64,000 nucleotides of DNA from positions 4,899,001-4,963,000 of the forward strand of contig CM032123.1 of the NCBI GenBank assembly GCA_018894105.1, in the 5' to 3' direction. Origin of the DNA: Jacaranda mimosifolia. Taxonomy: Eukaryota > Streptophyta > Magnoliopsida > Lamiales > Bignoniaceae. The notes under the pieces were generated by a model that was given only the letters and a program-made list of their open reading frames with translations, searched no databases and was not told the DNA's origin. The translations under genes and the position numbers were made by a program. Shown piece after piece: positions 35,225-47,316 of this stretch. The number at the start of each line of letters is the position of its first letter. Positions within the stretch are counted from its first letter, which is position 1.

Positions 35225-35249
35225 AGACTCGGGATTGGGGTGGGACTCA
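35225..35249 (+). other. Polypurine tract of the Tat element
   Basis: GACTCGGGATTGGGGTGGGA is followed by CTCA directly before the 3' LTR, a G-rich tract where the plus-strand primer is expected. Confidence 0.65.
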
Positions 35250-36070
35250 TGATATGGGATAACTCAACAGGCCTAACCCAATAACTCTCCACCAGACAAA
35301 AGATATGATGTGAGACAACCCAATTATCTGTCACGCCCAACTCATTATTAACCGATCGTGCTAACGGCCAAACCCAACCTCACTGGGCCTTATCTGCTAG
35401 CATGAGTATCCAGAGTCGCCCCTATCGACCATAATCAAGGATGTTTTGTTTAGCACTCAGCAGAGGAGCATTTGGATACAAATAAGTGTTGTTTTGTCGA
35501 TTAGAGTCCACGCAAATAGCTCACAGACAAGCATTTACCTCGACTGGGGAGGTTGAGCATATACGACAGCCTCTCTGCCGCATTCAATGCTCTGGCAGAC
35601 AGCATGCCTCCGTATTAATGATGCATGCCACCACCAGTACCATATTTTTTGGTGGGCCAGGCTAATGTGTGCCTCTTGTGTACCGTCTTATCCTATGGAG
35701 GCAGGAGGAGGCGTCACCTGGAACAATACAGAAATTGTAGAAGAATTAAAGGTCCTCAGGCAAGACAAGGGCCCTTTCTATGTAATAAGGGCATCATGGA
35801 CATATTAACCTCCCCAAGAAAGCTATAAATACCCCATTGCCAGCCTTCAACAAGGTATGCTCACTATCACTAAATGCCCTCGCTCTGCTGCTCTATCTTC
35901 TAGTCGATTATATATTGAATTGAGTGTCAGAGTGCCCTCGGCTGGCCTAATGTGTATTATTAGTTGCAGGACTCGACCCGATTATCTCGATAAGCATCTC
36001 TATCGACCTCACACCTGGTTAAACAGATTGGACACCAACCTAACTTACCCAAATACAGTTCACACCCTCA
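35250..36070 (+). repeat. Tat 3' LTR
   Basis: This 821-bp direct repeat of 24937-25700 begins TGATATGGGA and ends ACACCCTCA. It carries about 70 bp (35442-35510) missing from the 5' copy. Confidence 0.92.
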
Positions 36071-36189
36071 TTAATTATTTACTTCAAGATTTCCATCCTA
36101 GCCTTTTGTTTTATTATTTAATCAATTTTTGAAATATTTTACTCATTTTTATTGCAAAAAAAGTATTTACCTATAGTTTTTTGGATTAG

Positions 36190-36535
36190 TGTTGAAGAAT
36201 GAATATTGAGCCTAACTCACATCGAAAACTAGCTCAAGAGGTGAGAATTGCCCACAATCATATATAGATACCACAACTTATTTATTTCACTGATATGAGA
36301 TACTAACATACCCCGTGCACGTCTAGGAATGAACATTTAGAGCGTGAAATAACATGAAATGGGTGACCCAACAATACTGGATAACCCAACATCGGAAATA
36401 AGTGGCTCTAATACTATGTTGAAAAATGAACCTTGCCCCTAACTCACTTCGAAAGTTAGCTCAAGAGATGAGGATTGTCCAAAATCATATATAGAGATTA
36501 CAACTTATTTATTTCACTAATGTGGGACACTAACA
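36190..36535 (-). mobile_element. TRIM (terminal-repeat retrotransposon in miniature)
   Basis: Two 119-bp direct repeats (36190-36308 and 36417-36535) with TG...CA ends flank a 108-bp interior. On the minus strand TAGTATTAGAGCCA (36403-36416) adjoins the right LTR and matches the initiator tRNA-Met primer site TGGTATCAGAGCCA. A G-rich tract (GCACGGGGTA) adjoins the left LTR. ATTAG (36185-36189) and ATTAA (36536-36540) are a 4/5-matching target duplication. There is no coding capacity, as expected of TRIMs; mobility would depend on proteins of another element. Confidence 0.85.
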
Positions 36536-36540
36536 ATTAA

Positions 36541-37577
36541 CATAAAAATAAAAAGACCATGAGATGAGATCCAAATCCATTTTTAGAAACATATCATTTT
36601 TTTCTTTCTCCCACTTTTTTTAGAAAAGTTTCCTTCCATTTTCATCTTATTCTTTTTTCATTTTGAATTGTATATAAATTACTAATTAATTTGATAAATT
36701 ACCAAAATCAAACCATAAATCTTATCTCAATATCAGATATACAATATAATAATACAAAAAAATCAGTTCATAAAAATTTGGTCCTATTTTAAGTTAATTG
36801 ATCGACTTTATAGTATTATTATTGACATTTTTTTGAAATTTTATCGCTACCAAACAACAAAAGTACTTTTTCACAAGTTTTTCCTTTTCCTCTATTTCTC
36901 GTGGACCTGAACGAAGCCTAACAAAAACCAACTACCACATTTTTTATTAAGTCAACATTTCATAAATTATTACCAAACATAATCATTACTTCATTATTCT
37001 TTAATAAAGCATACTTCATTTAATATAAACAAATACTATAACAAACTGCAATTAACTATAATCAATATATAATTATCTAAGAAAGAATATTGCACTTCAT
37101 AGACAATAATTGAATATAAACATATATGATTCTCTGATAAATTAAGCATATTATCTTTAATTTAAGTAAATTACCATAATGATATATTAAAACTCATAAA
37201 TTAAATTTTATAATGTAGATATCATGTTATCTAAAATTTTATCTCATTAGTGGTTTCATATCGAATTTATATTCTTATATATTGGTATTGAATCTTTAAC
37301 ATAATTATTTGAAGATGTTTAATATCAATATAGTGATTGGAATATGTATCCTATAATTACTGAAAAATATATATACACACACAAGTATAGCTAGTCATGA
37401 TTAATTAGGGCTTTTTCAAAAGATTTTGGAGAACGAAAAATGCCTTTTGAGATAACAATAAGGGCCAAATAGAGTTTACCTCTTTAAAATTTTGAACTTT
37501 AGCGCTATTAGGTTTTAAAATATCAAAAATAAACCTTCCTATTAATAAAATAATAAATTCTATAATATTTTTGATGA
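36541..37577. other. AT-rich intergenic DNA, nothing recognised
   Basis: No supported gene or element boundary was found here. Confidence 0.5.
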
Positions 37578-38193
37578 TGTAAGTATCTGCCGGTAGGGAA
37601 AAACACTGGGAGATTGTGTTAATTGATTTGGTGTGCGTAAGACTCAAGATAAAGCAAAGGTGTGGGTCGAGTCCTGCAACCAAGAGAGACATGTAAGCCT
37701 TACTGAAGTAGCGCTCAACTAAAATCCTCCGATACTTAATTAAGTTAGTATAAACATGACTAGAGGGCAAAGTAGCAAAACAAGGGCTTATGTATATACG
37801 AGACTGTTCCTCAAGTTTTGTTGAATGGGGGCATTTATAATCTTCACTGGCTATGTGGAAAGAGGGGTTGAAAAGACGATCCTCTCCCTATACTTTGTTG
37901 AGGCTTTTTACCTGCATATAGGGGCTTTTGAGGTCTTTTCAGAGTTGGTTAATCACTATGCTCCTGGCCGGCCGGAAGTATGTGATAGATCTTTCCTAAT
38001 TAATGTGGAGGTGACCGGTTGACGGCATAATTAATACGGACATGATGTTGGTTCGGCTGCAAGTAATGCGGAAATGACTAGTGGCGTGGAGCTAAAAAAG
38101 CGCATTCAATATTGCCGCATTTGGGGGTATGCGCCACCCGACCTCATACGAGGTCGAGGGGATCAGACGTATTGTTTAGGGTGTCTCATCTAT
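37578..38193 (+). mobile_element. Possible LTR remnant with a primer-site-like sequence split by the CACTA element
   Basis: This GC-richer stretch ends GTGTCTCA at 38188 (a CA terminus) and is interrupted a few bases later by the CACTA insertion. Beyond the CACTA element the sequence resumes CGATATCAGAGTAG (40090-40103), similar to the TGGTATCAGAGC primer site. No partner LTR, internal genes or clear left border are visible, so this is tentative. Confidence 0.3.
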
Positions 38194-40085
38194 CACTACA
38201 AGAAAATTCACATTTAGTGGCATTAACTTAGTGACATTTTTTAATATAATGACACGAAAAGGTATTACGGTGATAATTATAAAAGAATGCCACTATAATT
38301 TAATATTTGGTGGCATTTAATTATTAAATGACAAACAAAATAGTGACATTTGATTACATATGCCAAGATAAATGTATTTCAACGGCATTTAGCTATTATC
38401 ACAATTTTTTTTAGAAAAATACCACTTATATGTAGTTATAGTGTCATTTGAAGAAAATGTCTTAAAGTATTTAGTGGCATTTATAGTGTATGACACACAA
38501 AAATAAAATAGTGATAGTCATATAAAATGTCATTATAATAAAATATTTAGTGGTATTTGATTATTAAATGACATATAAAATAGTGGCATTTGATAAAAAT
38601 GCCAACAAAAATATAATTTGAAGGCATTTAAACAGTGCCACTAATTTTTCTTCAAGACATGTCATTCATATTTATTTATGGCGGCACCTAAAAAAAATGC
38701 CACAAAATATTTAGTGGCACTAACTCAGTGACATTCGATAGTGTAATGACACATAAGAGTAATATGGTGATAATTGTTAAAAAATGTCATTGTAATACAA
38801 TATTTAGTGGCATTTGATTAATTTAAGTAACAAAAAAATAGTGACATCTGATTGAAAATACCAACATAAATATATTTGCAAGGCATTTAAGTAGTGCCAC
38901 TAATTTTTTTTTTAAAAATGCTACTCATATTTATTTATAGTGTCATTTATAAAAAGTACCATAAATTATGTAGTAGCACTAATTTAATGCGGTTTTATAA
39001 TATAGTGTTACTTAGTAGTAATTGATTAATAAATATTATAAAAATATAATTTTATTGAAATTACTAACATAGCTATATGTTAAAAGCATTTAACTAGCAA
39101 TACTACTTTTTTCTTAAAAAAAAAAAAAAGGAGAAAAACATAACTCATAATTTAGTTATGGTGTAACATGAAATAAATATCACACAAAAATAGATTAAGT
39201 ATATATAGTAATTAATAATTGTAAAATATACAATTTTATATCTTGTCATAATGCATTGATTAAATTAACTACTTAAATATAATTTTAATGTATTGGCTAA
39301 ATTAATCATATTTTTCAGGAAGTATAAAAAACTAATTTTTTGCCCATTTTTTCTCCTCACCTATAAATTATATTTTTGAATATTTTCTATCTCTAAATTT
39401 AACGTCTCAAACTTTTTCAAATGATTATTTAATAAAATAATTTCGAGCATATATTTAAATAATTGAGAAAATATGCTTTTAAAGTATAAGAATATAATAA
39501 TGTTTTTTATTATTTATAATGAACATTTAGTGGGTAGCTTGACAGTAAACTCATATCTTTTCAAGTAAAATATCACAGGTTCGAGTCTTATACAATGCAA
39601 TTGGAGCATGTTGGAGTCTTATAATATGGCTGGTGGTAGTTTAAGATGTCATTCAAAGGAATATTTTTTTTTTTTTTGTCATCTAATTTAGCATGTCATT
39701 TAAAATTATTTTTTTGACATTTTAACATGTCATTTATTATACTTTTTGTGACGTGTTATCTTGTCATTTAAAGGAATTTCGCTGGCGTTTTAATATGTCA
39801 CTACATATATTTTTAGTGGCATATTGGCATGCCATTTAAAATTTTATTTAATGGCACTTTGGCATGTTATATAATGTATTTTTTGTGACATTTTAATGTG
39901 TCATCTAATACATTTTTTCTTACATTCTATTAATGTCACAATAAAGGCAAACTAATAACATTTATACCTTTAACTACACCGCTACAAGTGATATTTTAAA
40001 AAATATCATTAAATATAAAATTACCACTACAATACTATTTAAGTTGCACTTTTTAATGCCACTAAATGCAATTTTCCTTATAGTG
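38194..40085. mobile_element. Non-autonomous CACTA (CMC/En-Spm) element
   Basis: It begins CACTACAAGAAAATTCAC, the typical plant CACTA terminus, and ends TTTTCCTTATAGTG. TAT flanks both sides (38191-38193 and 40086-40088), the 3-bp duplication expected. Subterminal regions hold many copies of 'atttagtggcattt' at the left and inverted 'aatgccactaaa' or 'gacattttaatatgtcat' at the right, matching the transposase-binding repeat arrays of this superfamily. No transposase gene is present in 1.9 kb. Confidence 0.92.
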
Positions 40086-40088
40086 TAT

Positions 40089-41970
40089 ACGATATCAGAG
40101 TAGTCAATATTCGAAAATTGAATTTTGCTACGTAGCAATTAGGGTATTATTGAACCGTCTTCCATTGAAAATGACCAACCTAAATAATTTTATGCAATCG
40201 GGTGTACGATATCAATTTTGTTCAGAAAAGATAGCTCTTGTCCTTAATATATGTTAGTGACCAGCGCGTGCTCTTGGCAGATTGCTGCAGTTTTTACAAT
40301 TTAAAAGGGATGCAAAATAGGACAAATAATGTCCTTTCACTAGAACAAGAATGTAGTAGAATATTAAGTTCATAAGACAACTACATACAAATGTTAAGCT
40401 CATAAGACAACTGTGTACAAAAATAACAGAAAATCAAAACTGATAAGGTCCCTACTACTATAGACTAAGGAGATTGGCCAATCTCTCGAAGATAAGAGCA
40501 TTATATGCATATCGTCTCGTACCTCTCGTAAATTAAAATTATGATTGTTTGAAATATGAAAGTGGTCCAAATAAATAGATAATTTTGTTCGGATTTCTAC
40601 TGGCCCAACTATTCCCAAAATATATTTTTTATTCCATATTAACATTCTAAAGACACTAAATATTTAACTGTCATTTATATAACGACTTAAGTTTTTAAAT
40701 AAAATAATGTTTAATATAATATCATAATAATGCAATTTAAAGTGATAAATTTAATTGTCATCCCCACCCATATATGGAAAAAAGTTTAAATATCTAACAA
40801 CTCAAGTTACATAAAATTAAAGATAAAAATGAACTTCACCTCATAAAATTATGAAATTTATATTACTTTGCTTCTATCCCATTGCGTAGCAAACATGTAC
40901 TAAGGGCATGAGTTATTTAATATAAATTTTATAATTTTAAAAAGAAAACACTTCCTTTTAGTATTTTGAGAGAGGTGCATTGCATTTCTGCCATCCAATA
41001 AAACTTTAAGAAACTATTACAATGTTTTGGTCTCGTTTTCCCCTTTTTTGGGAATGAAATCATTGTCGAAAAGCAACTCCAAATATAGCAAGTCAATTAT
41101 ATTATAAAATAAAATGTCAAATTAATTTACCAATTCAATTAATTAAACTTTGGAAAATATTAATCGACACTCATTCCTATATCCACCAAAAAAAAACAAG
41201 AGAGAGAGAGAGAGAGCCTTACAAAAATATATTTATATGAAATTAAACCATATTGAAAAATAAAATCCAAACAAATCAGCAATATTTCTAGATTAAGCTA
41301 GCGATTTTGGGCAACTGCGGAAGTAGAAATCGAGATGGTCGACCGACTATACCGACAGGGTTACGAATATTTGAGAAAAGGAAGAACCTGGCAACATATC
41401 CTTGACTAAATAAAAAACACAGCAGGGTCAAAGTTTAAGGGAAAATAATAATAATAATAATAATAATGGTAATATCATTGACAATAAATCAAGTTTGTTG
41501 CCAAATTAGTTATGATTTTAATTAAACCTGTCTCACGGACAACCAGACAACAATTGACACCTGCATCAATGACCTTAAACACCATCCTTAATTCCTCAAT
41601 TCATCTGGAAAAATCCCATTCATTTATTTGGTTAATTAATCAACCATTAATTTAATTTCCTACTAAAATGATGAAATTACGATGCTAATGCATGTGGAAT
41701 CACCATGGCTAATATGTCCCCCTTAATATATGCAAGAAAATGATTGGTTCGAGATTAATTTTTAATGGTTGCATGGAAAGAGTCATTGAAAATTAAGGAG
41801 CATAAAAATATAATGTCATCCAATAATACGACACTATATATTCTTTACATATTTTTTAGACTTTTATTATATACACTTAGCGTACGCGTGTTATATAGAA
41901 TGTAAGATGAAATACGTACAAAATTAGGTAAAAGATCCAAGAAATTTTTGAATGAACCATGCAGAGCATT
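40089..41970. other. Intergenic DNA with microsatellites, no gene recognised
   Basis: It holds (AG)n at about 41197-41215 and (AAT)n at about 41446-41467. No coding motif, LTR or MITE end was found. Confidence 0.5.
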
Positions 41971-42327
41971 AATACTACAACAAAATTATATAATTAGAGG
42001 CAAAAATATGAAGACACATTTCAAAATAGTCACCAATAATAATTTAAGTAGGCAAGTTAATATTAATTGCCCTTATAAACTATTTTGAGGCCTAGGTACT
42101 GATGCACATATTGAAATAACCCATAAATAATGGTAAAATAGCCCCTAAAGAATAAAAAAATGCCTCTATTATTTTATATAAAAACAAACTATAAAATAGT
42201 CTCTATATAATTCGCAACTGCAACTATGGAGGCTATTTATCCAAATGCCTTCATATGTATTAAAGACAATTTTTAAGCTTTTAAAGACAAAAGGACTTGT
42301 CTCAATAACTCTCTCTTGTAGTAGTGT
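41971..42327. mobile_element. Possible small CACTA-like MITE
   Basis: The left end reads TACTACAACAAAATT and the right end, reverse-complemented, reads TACTACAAGAGAG, both resembling a CACTACAAGAAA terminus. Subterminal words such as 'agaggcaaaaat' and 'tgcctctattatttt' are inverted. The outermost CACTA bases are not intact and no target duplication is clear. Confidence 0.4.
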
Positions 42328-43500
42328 AATTTTTTATTTTTAGCATTTAAATTAATTACAAATAAATAAAATAATACTCATCCTAATTAATTATACTTCA
42401 AAGAGACCAATGAATCGCAATGCAAATACAACTATGCTTAGCATATAATAAAGTTATAATCAGAAAATTTCACAATAGGAAACTACCAGAATATGGGTCG
42501 AAATTAAAATCAGGTGAAAACCCAAAAGGGACAATAAAATTGAAAACCTTTTGTTAAGAAAAGCAGTCCTAATTGACTAATATATATATTTGGACAATCT
42601 AAATTGATCGTGTCATAAAATTTTGGGAAGATTTGGACAAGACCTTGTCGCAGCGGATCATATGTAGCTGTTAAACTTCCAGGGAAACTGGGCAGTATGC
42701 GTAATAAATGACTTGCTATTTTGAACGTGGACTATCAAAACAAATGTTCGACAATATTTTACACTCAAATTTAACTTAATTACGATCTAATAAATCACAA
42801 AATAAATACTATTGTATTTATCAATTAATTATTCATTCTATTTGAACTATATATCAATTAAAGTGATAACCAAATTCATCGTGCACACAAAACACCAATT
42901 TTGTGAGGTATTATGCTACAAGCATAGTAAATTAAAAGGCGTCCCGAGTAAATTAATGGGGAGTTTATAAACATGACTAACCCTCGTCCCCTGGGAATAT
43001 GGATGGGGTATTGATAAGATCTTTAACCTCTATGCATGGCATGTCAACCCACATTCCGTACGATGTTGCTAACTATGAACCAAATTCATTAGAAGGAGGT
43101 CCAACACTATGAAGTATTGTTTCATTAGTGTTATGGATTTTATTTTTCAATGGAAAGGCACCTCACGAATGACAAGAGAGGTGAGATTTTATAAGTTGTG
43201 ATTGGTCTCATCTTTTATTGATTTTTTATTGTGGCTTGAATTTGATAGATTCGAATTATGAATAGACTCAAGAAACCAGCATTTTGATCTAAATTGGTAA
43301 AAAAATAGAGGTCTTTATTGGTAGCGGAGGACACAGACTGATACTAATCGAATTATTGTATAGTTTTATACTAATCTCGCACACATGAGTATTTAGAAAA
43401 ATACAAATACAATTCACTCACCACATGTAATTAAATTGGGTCGGTCATACCCGAAGTCATACGTGTAAAGTGGGTAAAACTTCTTGACTCCTCCTAGTCT
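42328..43500. other. Upstream region of the P450 gene
   Basis: It contains no gene. At about 43459-43466 a TACGTGTA word has an ACGTGT core like an ABA-response element, which would suit ABA feedback, but one core is weak evidence. Confidence 0.4.
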
Positions 43501-43527
43501 CTCTCCATCAACACCACCCTTCAGGCC

Positions 43528-43535
43528 TATATATA
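43528..43535 (+). promoter_or_regulatory. TATA box of the CYP707A gene
   Basis: TATATATA lies 109 bp before the start codon. Transcription would begin near 43560, giving a leader of about 85 bases. Confidence 0.6.
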
Positions 43536-43643
43536 CCCGTCACCGCTTTCGTATTTTTCTCAGCGATAGCTTACAATTCCCTACTGTAACAGCGAATTAT
43601 AGGTGCAAAAACAATAGCACCAGAGTGAGTCTAAGCAGAAGAA

Positions 43644-46600
43644 ATGAACAAGGATATATTCTTTGTGTTTATTTTCATCTTTTTCCTCACTGTACTTTCC
43701 TATATTATCTCCCTGAGAAAGAAAAGAAAGCATCATGAAAAAAGAACTAAGCTTCCTCCAGGTTCAATGGGGTGGCCTTATATTGGAGAAACTCTCCAAC
43801 TCTACTCTCAAGACCCAAATGTCTTTTTCTCCACCAGACAAAGAAGGTCTTCTTCTTCTTCTTCGTCATCATCATAATCCTCATCATTTTCTTCTTCTTT
43901 TTCGATGTTATACAGCTTCTTTTTCTTTCCAGGTATGGAGAAATTTTCAAGACAAACATACTAGGTTGTCCTTGCGTCGTGCTGGCGAGCCCGGACGCAG
44001 CCCGGTTCGTGCTGATAACCAAGGCACATTTGTTCAAGCCCACATATCCAAAGAGCAAGGAAAATTTGATCGGGCCGTGGGCCCTGTTTTTCCACCAGGG
44101 CGAGTACCATTTGCGCCTGAGGAAACTTGTCCAGGCCTCGTTGTACCCGGAGGCCATCCGCAGGCTGGTGCCAGATATTGAAGCATTAACGGTTTCTGCA
44201 TTGAATTCTTGGGCTGATGGCCCAATCATCAACACTTATAATGAGATGAAAAAGGTAGTAATAATTGGATGATTACCTTAAACCATGCATGATTTTAAGG
44301 AAACTTTCTTAAACATATGAATTAAGCCTGTTAAAATGTTGCAATTATTTTCCTCTACACAGCTCTCTTTCGAAGTAGGTATACTGGCTATGTTTGGCCA
44401 TCTGGAGCCCCATTATAAGGAAGAACTAAGGAAGAACTATATTATAATGGATAGAGGTTACAATTCATTTCCAACAAATCTACCTGGAACCCGATACCAT
44501 AAGGCAAAGCAGGTAAAGGGGAAAAAAGTTCAATTTATCTGTAAAATTATCATCAGTTCATAAATGTGAACTAAATTTTCTCATTTACACTGATGGTTTA
44601 TTACTTGTTGAAAGGCAAGGAAGAGGCTAAGTGAAACTCTTGGCAAGATTACTAGAGAAAGAAAGGGAAAGAAAGTACTGTTGGGGAAGGACCTCATGAG
44701 CTGTCTGCTGGATTCCAAGGATGACATGGGTGAAACTCTAACTGAGGATCAAATTTCTGACAACATCATAGGAGTACTTTTTGCTGCACAGGACACGACA
44801 GCAAGTGCCATGACATGGGTTCTCAAGTACTTGCAAGAGAACCAGAAACTTCTGGAGTCTGTCAAGGTTATTATATATATACCCTTTAGAATGTGTCTTT
44901 AATATATAGTAATAACTCTTAATTTTAAGTTGCTGTATGATTGATTATATTTGAATTTAACCTCTGGGAATGTGTTTGCAGGCTGAACAGAAGGCAATTT
45001 ACCAATCAAATGGGAATGGCAGGAATCATCTGGCTTGGAATCAGACAAGAAACATGCCAATTACTCACAAGGTAATGTTTGTTTATGGCTATAAAAAGCA
45101 GATCATAATTAAAAATTTAGGTGAGTACGAGAATTTTCTCTTAATTTGAACTAAATTCTTGAATTGTTTCAAAACTCTGTTACAATCGTGAAAACCACGA
45201 GCATGTTAGAGTCGTCGGACTCTGCCAAGCGTAAACACGTCCAAGTCAAATACTGTATTGAATGAATAATAAAATGAGGAATAGTAATATAATGAGTCAG
45301 TAAATTTTAATAGTTATGTACCTGTCAAATATAATAAGTAATGCTATTTATAGTGTTATCCAAGTGGTCCAAGGTATCACATGGTCGCATCTAAGCCCTA
45401 AATAATGGAATCCAATGGCGTGGGAATCTGGATTGTATCTTTAACACGCAGAATTTTTTCATTTTATTTGGATCCGAGCACAGACAAAGTGCATTTTAGT
45501 AACACCACATTAACACACGCATGCAATTAATTATGATTATCATAAACTAATTTCTGGTTGCTTCAAGAACAACCACTTGAACATTTTGAATTTTCAGGTG
45601 ATCTTGGAGAGCTTGAGAATGGCAAGCATTATATCTTACACATTCAGAGAGGCAGCAACAGATGTAGAATATAAAGGTGCAATTTAAATCAATGTTTCTT
45701 CTATTTTGACATTAATCATTATCTCAAATTAAATGCACACTATTATATATCTAAGTTTGTACTGCAGTTCTGACAAGATTTTTCAGTAAAAAACCCACTT
45801 TCTGTTTCTTCTTCTTCTTCTAAATGATATGGAAAAACTAAATAATTAATGAGTGTGATATTGGTCCAGGGTACCTTATACCAAAAGGGTGGAAAGTCAT
45901 GCCTTTGTTCAGGAATATTCATCACAATCCAGAATTCTTTGCTGACCCTCAAAAATTTGACCCAACAAGATTTGAGGTAAGATTTGATGCTGGGGAACAC
46001 AGTTTAAAAATTATTTCTGAATTCTTACAGCCCACTAACAGTGCAATGATTATTTGAACTTGATTTCTTTCTATTCTCTTAATCATCCATCTCACTGGAC
46101 ATTGATCCTTAGGCCTGTATATCTTCTTGCATATTGAGAGAATTATACAAATGTTGATTTATGTTTCATATGTAGGGTCCACTCAAGCCCCACACTTTTA
46201 TGCCATTTGGAAGTGGAGTACATGCCTGTCCTGGTAATGACCTTGCCAAGTTAGAGATGCTCATTTTGGTGCACCACCTAGCCTCTCAATTCAGGTATAC
46301 TTTTTCTTAATTTGATTATCAAAATCCAGTTTCCCTAGTATTTGATACCGAGGATCTCGTGCGTATTAAGATAGTGTTTGGGTAAGCTTATAAAATTTTT
46401 AACTATTTTTTATGTGACGTTTTGATAATTTATAGGTTGTCATAAAGTATTTGATAAAATTTCTAAAAACTATGCTTATAAGTTCCTAAAATAAGATGTA
46501 ATGATTGATTTTATAAGAGCCCATTTGGCTTGGTTTTCACCATCCCTTTTTATTTTCTCCGCATAATGAAAATAAAAAGCTATCAACTTATAGTTGTCAC

Positions 46601-47316
46601 TCAAAAAATTCCTCATTTTCATTTTCACTCTCTTTGACCAAACATATTATCCTACTACCACATCAATCAAATTTAAATTTAATTTAATATAAAGTACCTG
46701 GTATCATTTTAAAATTAATAAAATAATTATTTTCTAAAAATAAATCTTTTTAAATATTAAAAAAAATTATAAATCAATTAATTTTTCAATCATATACCTA
46801 CTCTCATGATTACTTTTTAATAAAACATTCAAATATCATTTTATTTTCAATTTTAAACTTATAACTAACTTTTCACTTTTTAAAAATGACAGAAAATAAA
46901 AAAATGGGTTTGAAAATATATCCAAACAAGTACTAAGTTCTTTCATAAAAAGAAATGATTTCCTAATTTATATTTAATATTCTAACAAATACCTTTAATT
47001 TTAACCAAATGAATTATAAAATTGTTATTGTTAACATTTTATAAGCATCAAAATCTTGTTCTATTCAAATACTTTAAGAATTTATTTTTTAAAATAAAAT
47101 TCATATCTTATAAGCTCAAAAAAATATCTTATAAAATCTTTTAAATAAGTTTAATCCAACATCATCCAAATGATATTTTACTGTATTTGACAGGCTCATG
47201 ATTGTGGTTGTAGGTATGAATTGGTGGGATCTGAAAGTGGAATTCAGTATGGTCCATTTCCTGTCCCATTGCATGGCCTCCCAGCCAGATTTTGGAAAGA
47301 AGAATGTGCCAACTGA
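43644..47316 (+). CDS. CYP707A: Cytochrome P450 CYP707A, abscisic acid 8'-hydroxylase (9 exons)
   Basis: Exons: 43644-43846, 43933-44254, 44363-44512, 44615-44866, 44982-45071, 45598-45676, 45870-45976, 46176-46294, 47214-47316. All introns are GT-AG and the joined frame is open for 474 residues, the usual CYP707A length. Seen in the protein: an N-terminal membrane anchor (about 5-24), a Pro-rich hinge [16 protein letters not shown] (from 37), the I-helix oxygen-binding AAQDTT (282-287), ExxR (E343-R346), FDPTRF (395-400), and the haem loop [10 protein letters not shown] (412-421) with ligand Cys419. CYP707A enzymes on the ER hydroxylate ABA at C-8', the main step of ABA breakdown. Subfamily assignment is from remembered similarity; a CYP707A4-like member is possible. 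A MITE lies in the last intron. The gene looks intact. Confidence 0.92.
46517..46933. mobile_element. Tourist-like MITE (family A) in intron 8 of CYP707A
   Basis: TAA flanks both sides (46514-46516 and 46934-46936). The left end is GAGCCCATTTGGCTTGG and the right end, reverse-complemented, is GTACTTGTTTGGATATA. It makes up nearly half of the 919-bp last intron and leaves the splice sites untouched. Confidence 0.8.

Larger units (their letters stand above)
24937..36070 (+). mobile_element. Ty3-type LTR retrotransposon, Tat lineage, degraded
   Basis: Two direct LTRs (24937-25700 and 35250-36070) enclose gag, protease, RT, RNase H, a second archaeal-type RNase H and integrase on the + strand. 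Integrase follows RNase H, the Ty3 order. The extra RNase H of the archaeal type is the mark of the Tat lineage. About 4 kb lies between integrase and the 3' LTR and carries tandem repeats and an antisense ORF remnant, as in Retand-like Tat elements. Every coding region has stops. The bases outside the LTRs (ATTAT and TTAAT) do not form a clean duplication. Confidence 0.92.

Noticed and set aside
37825..38022. 65-codon + frame
   Set aside because: No motif; it lies in a possible LTR remnant and does not connect to other exons.
39571..39587. B-box-like 'ggttcgagtct' as a tRNA gene
   Set aside because: The flanking sequence does not form acceptor, D and anticodon arms; at best a SINE fragment.
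43747..44235. 162-codon minus-strand open frame
   Set aside because: It is antisense to exons 1-2 and the pyrimidine-rich intron 1 of the P450 gene, whose sense frame has clear motifs and splice sites.
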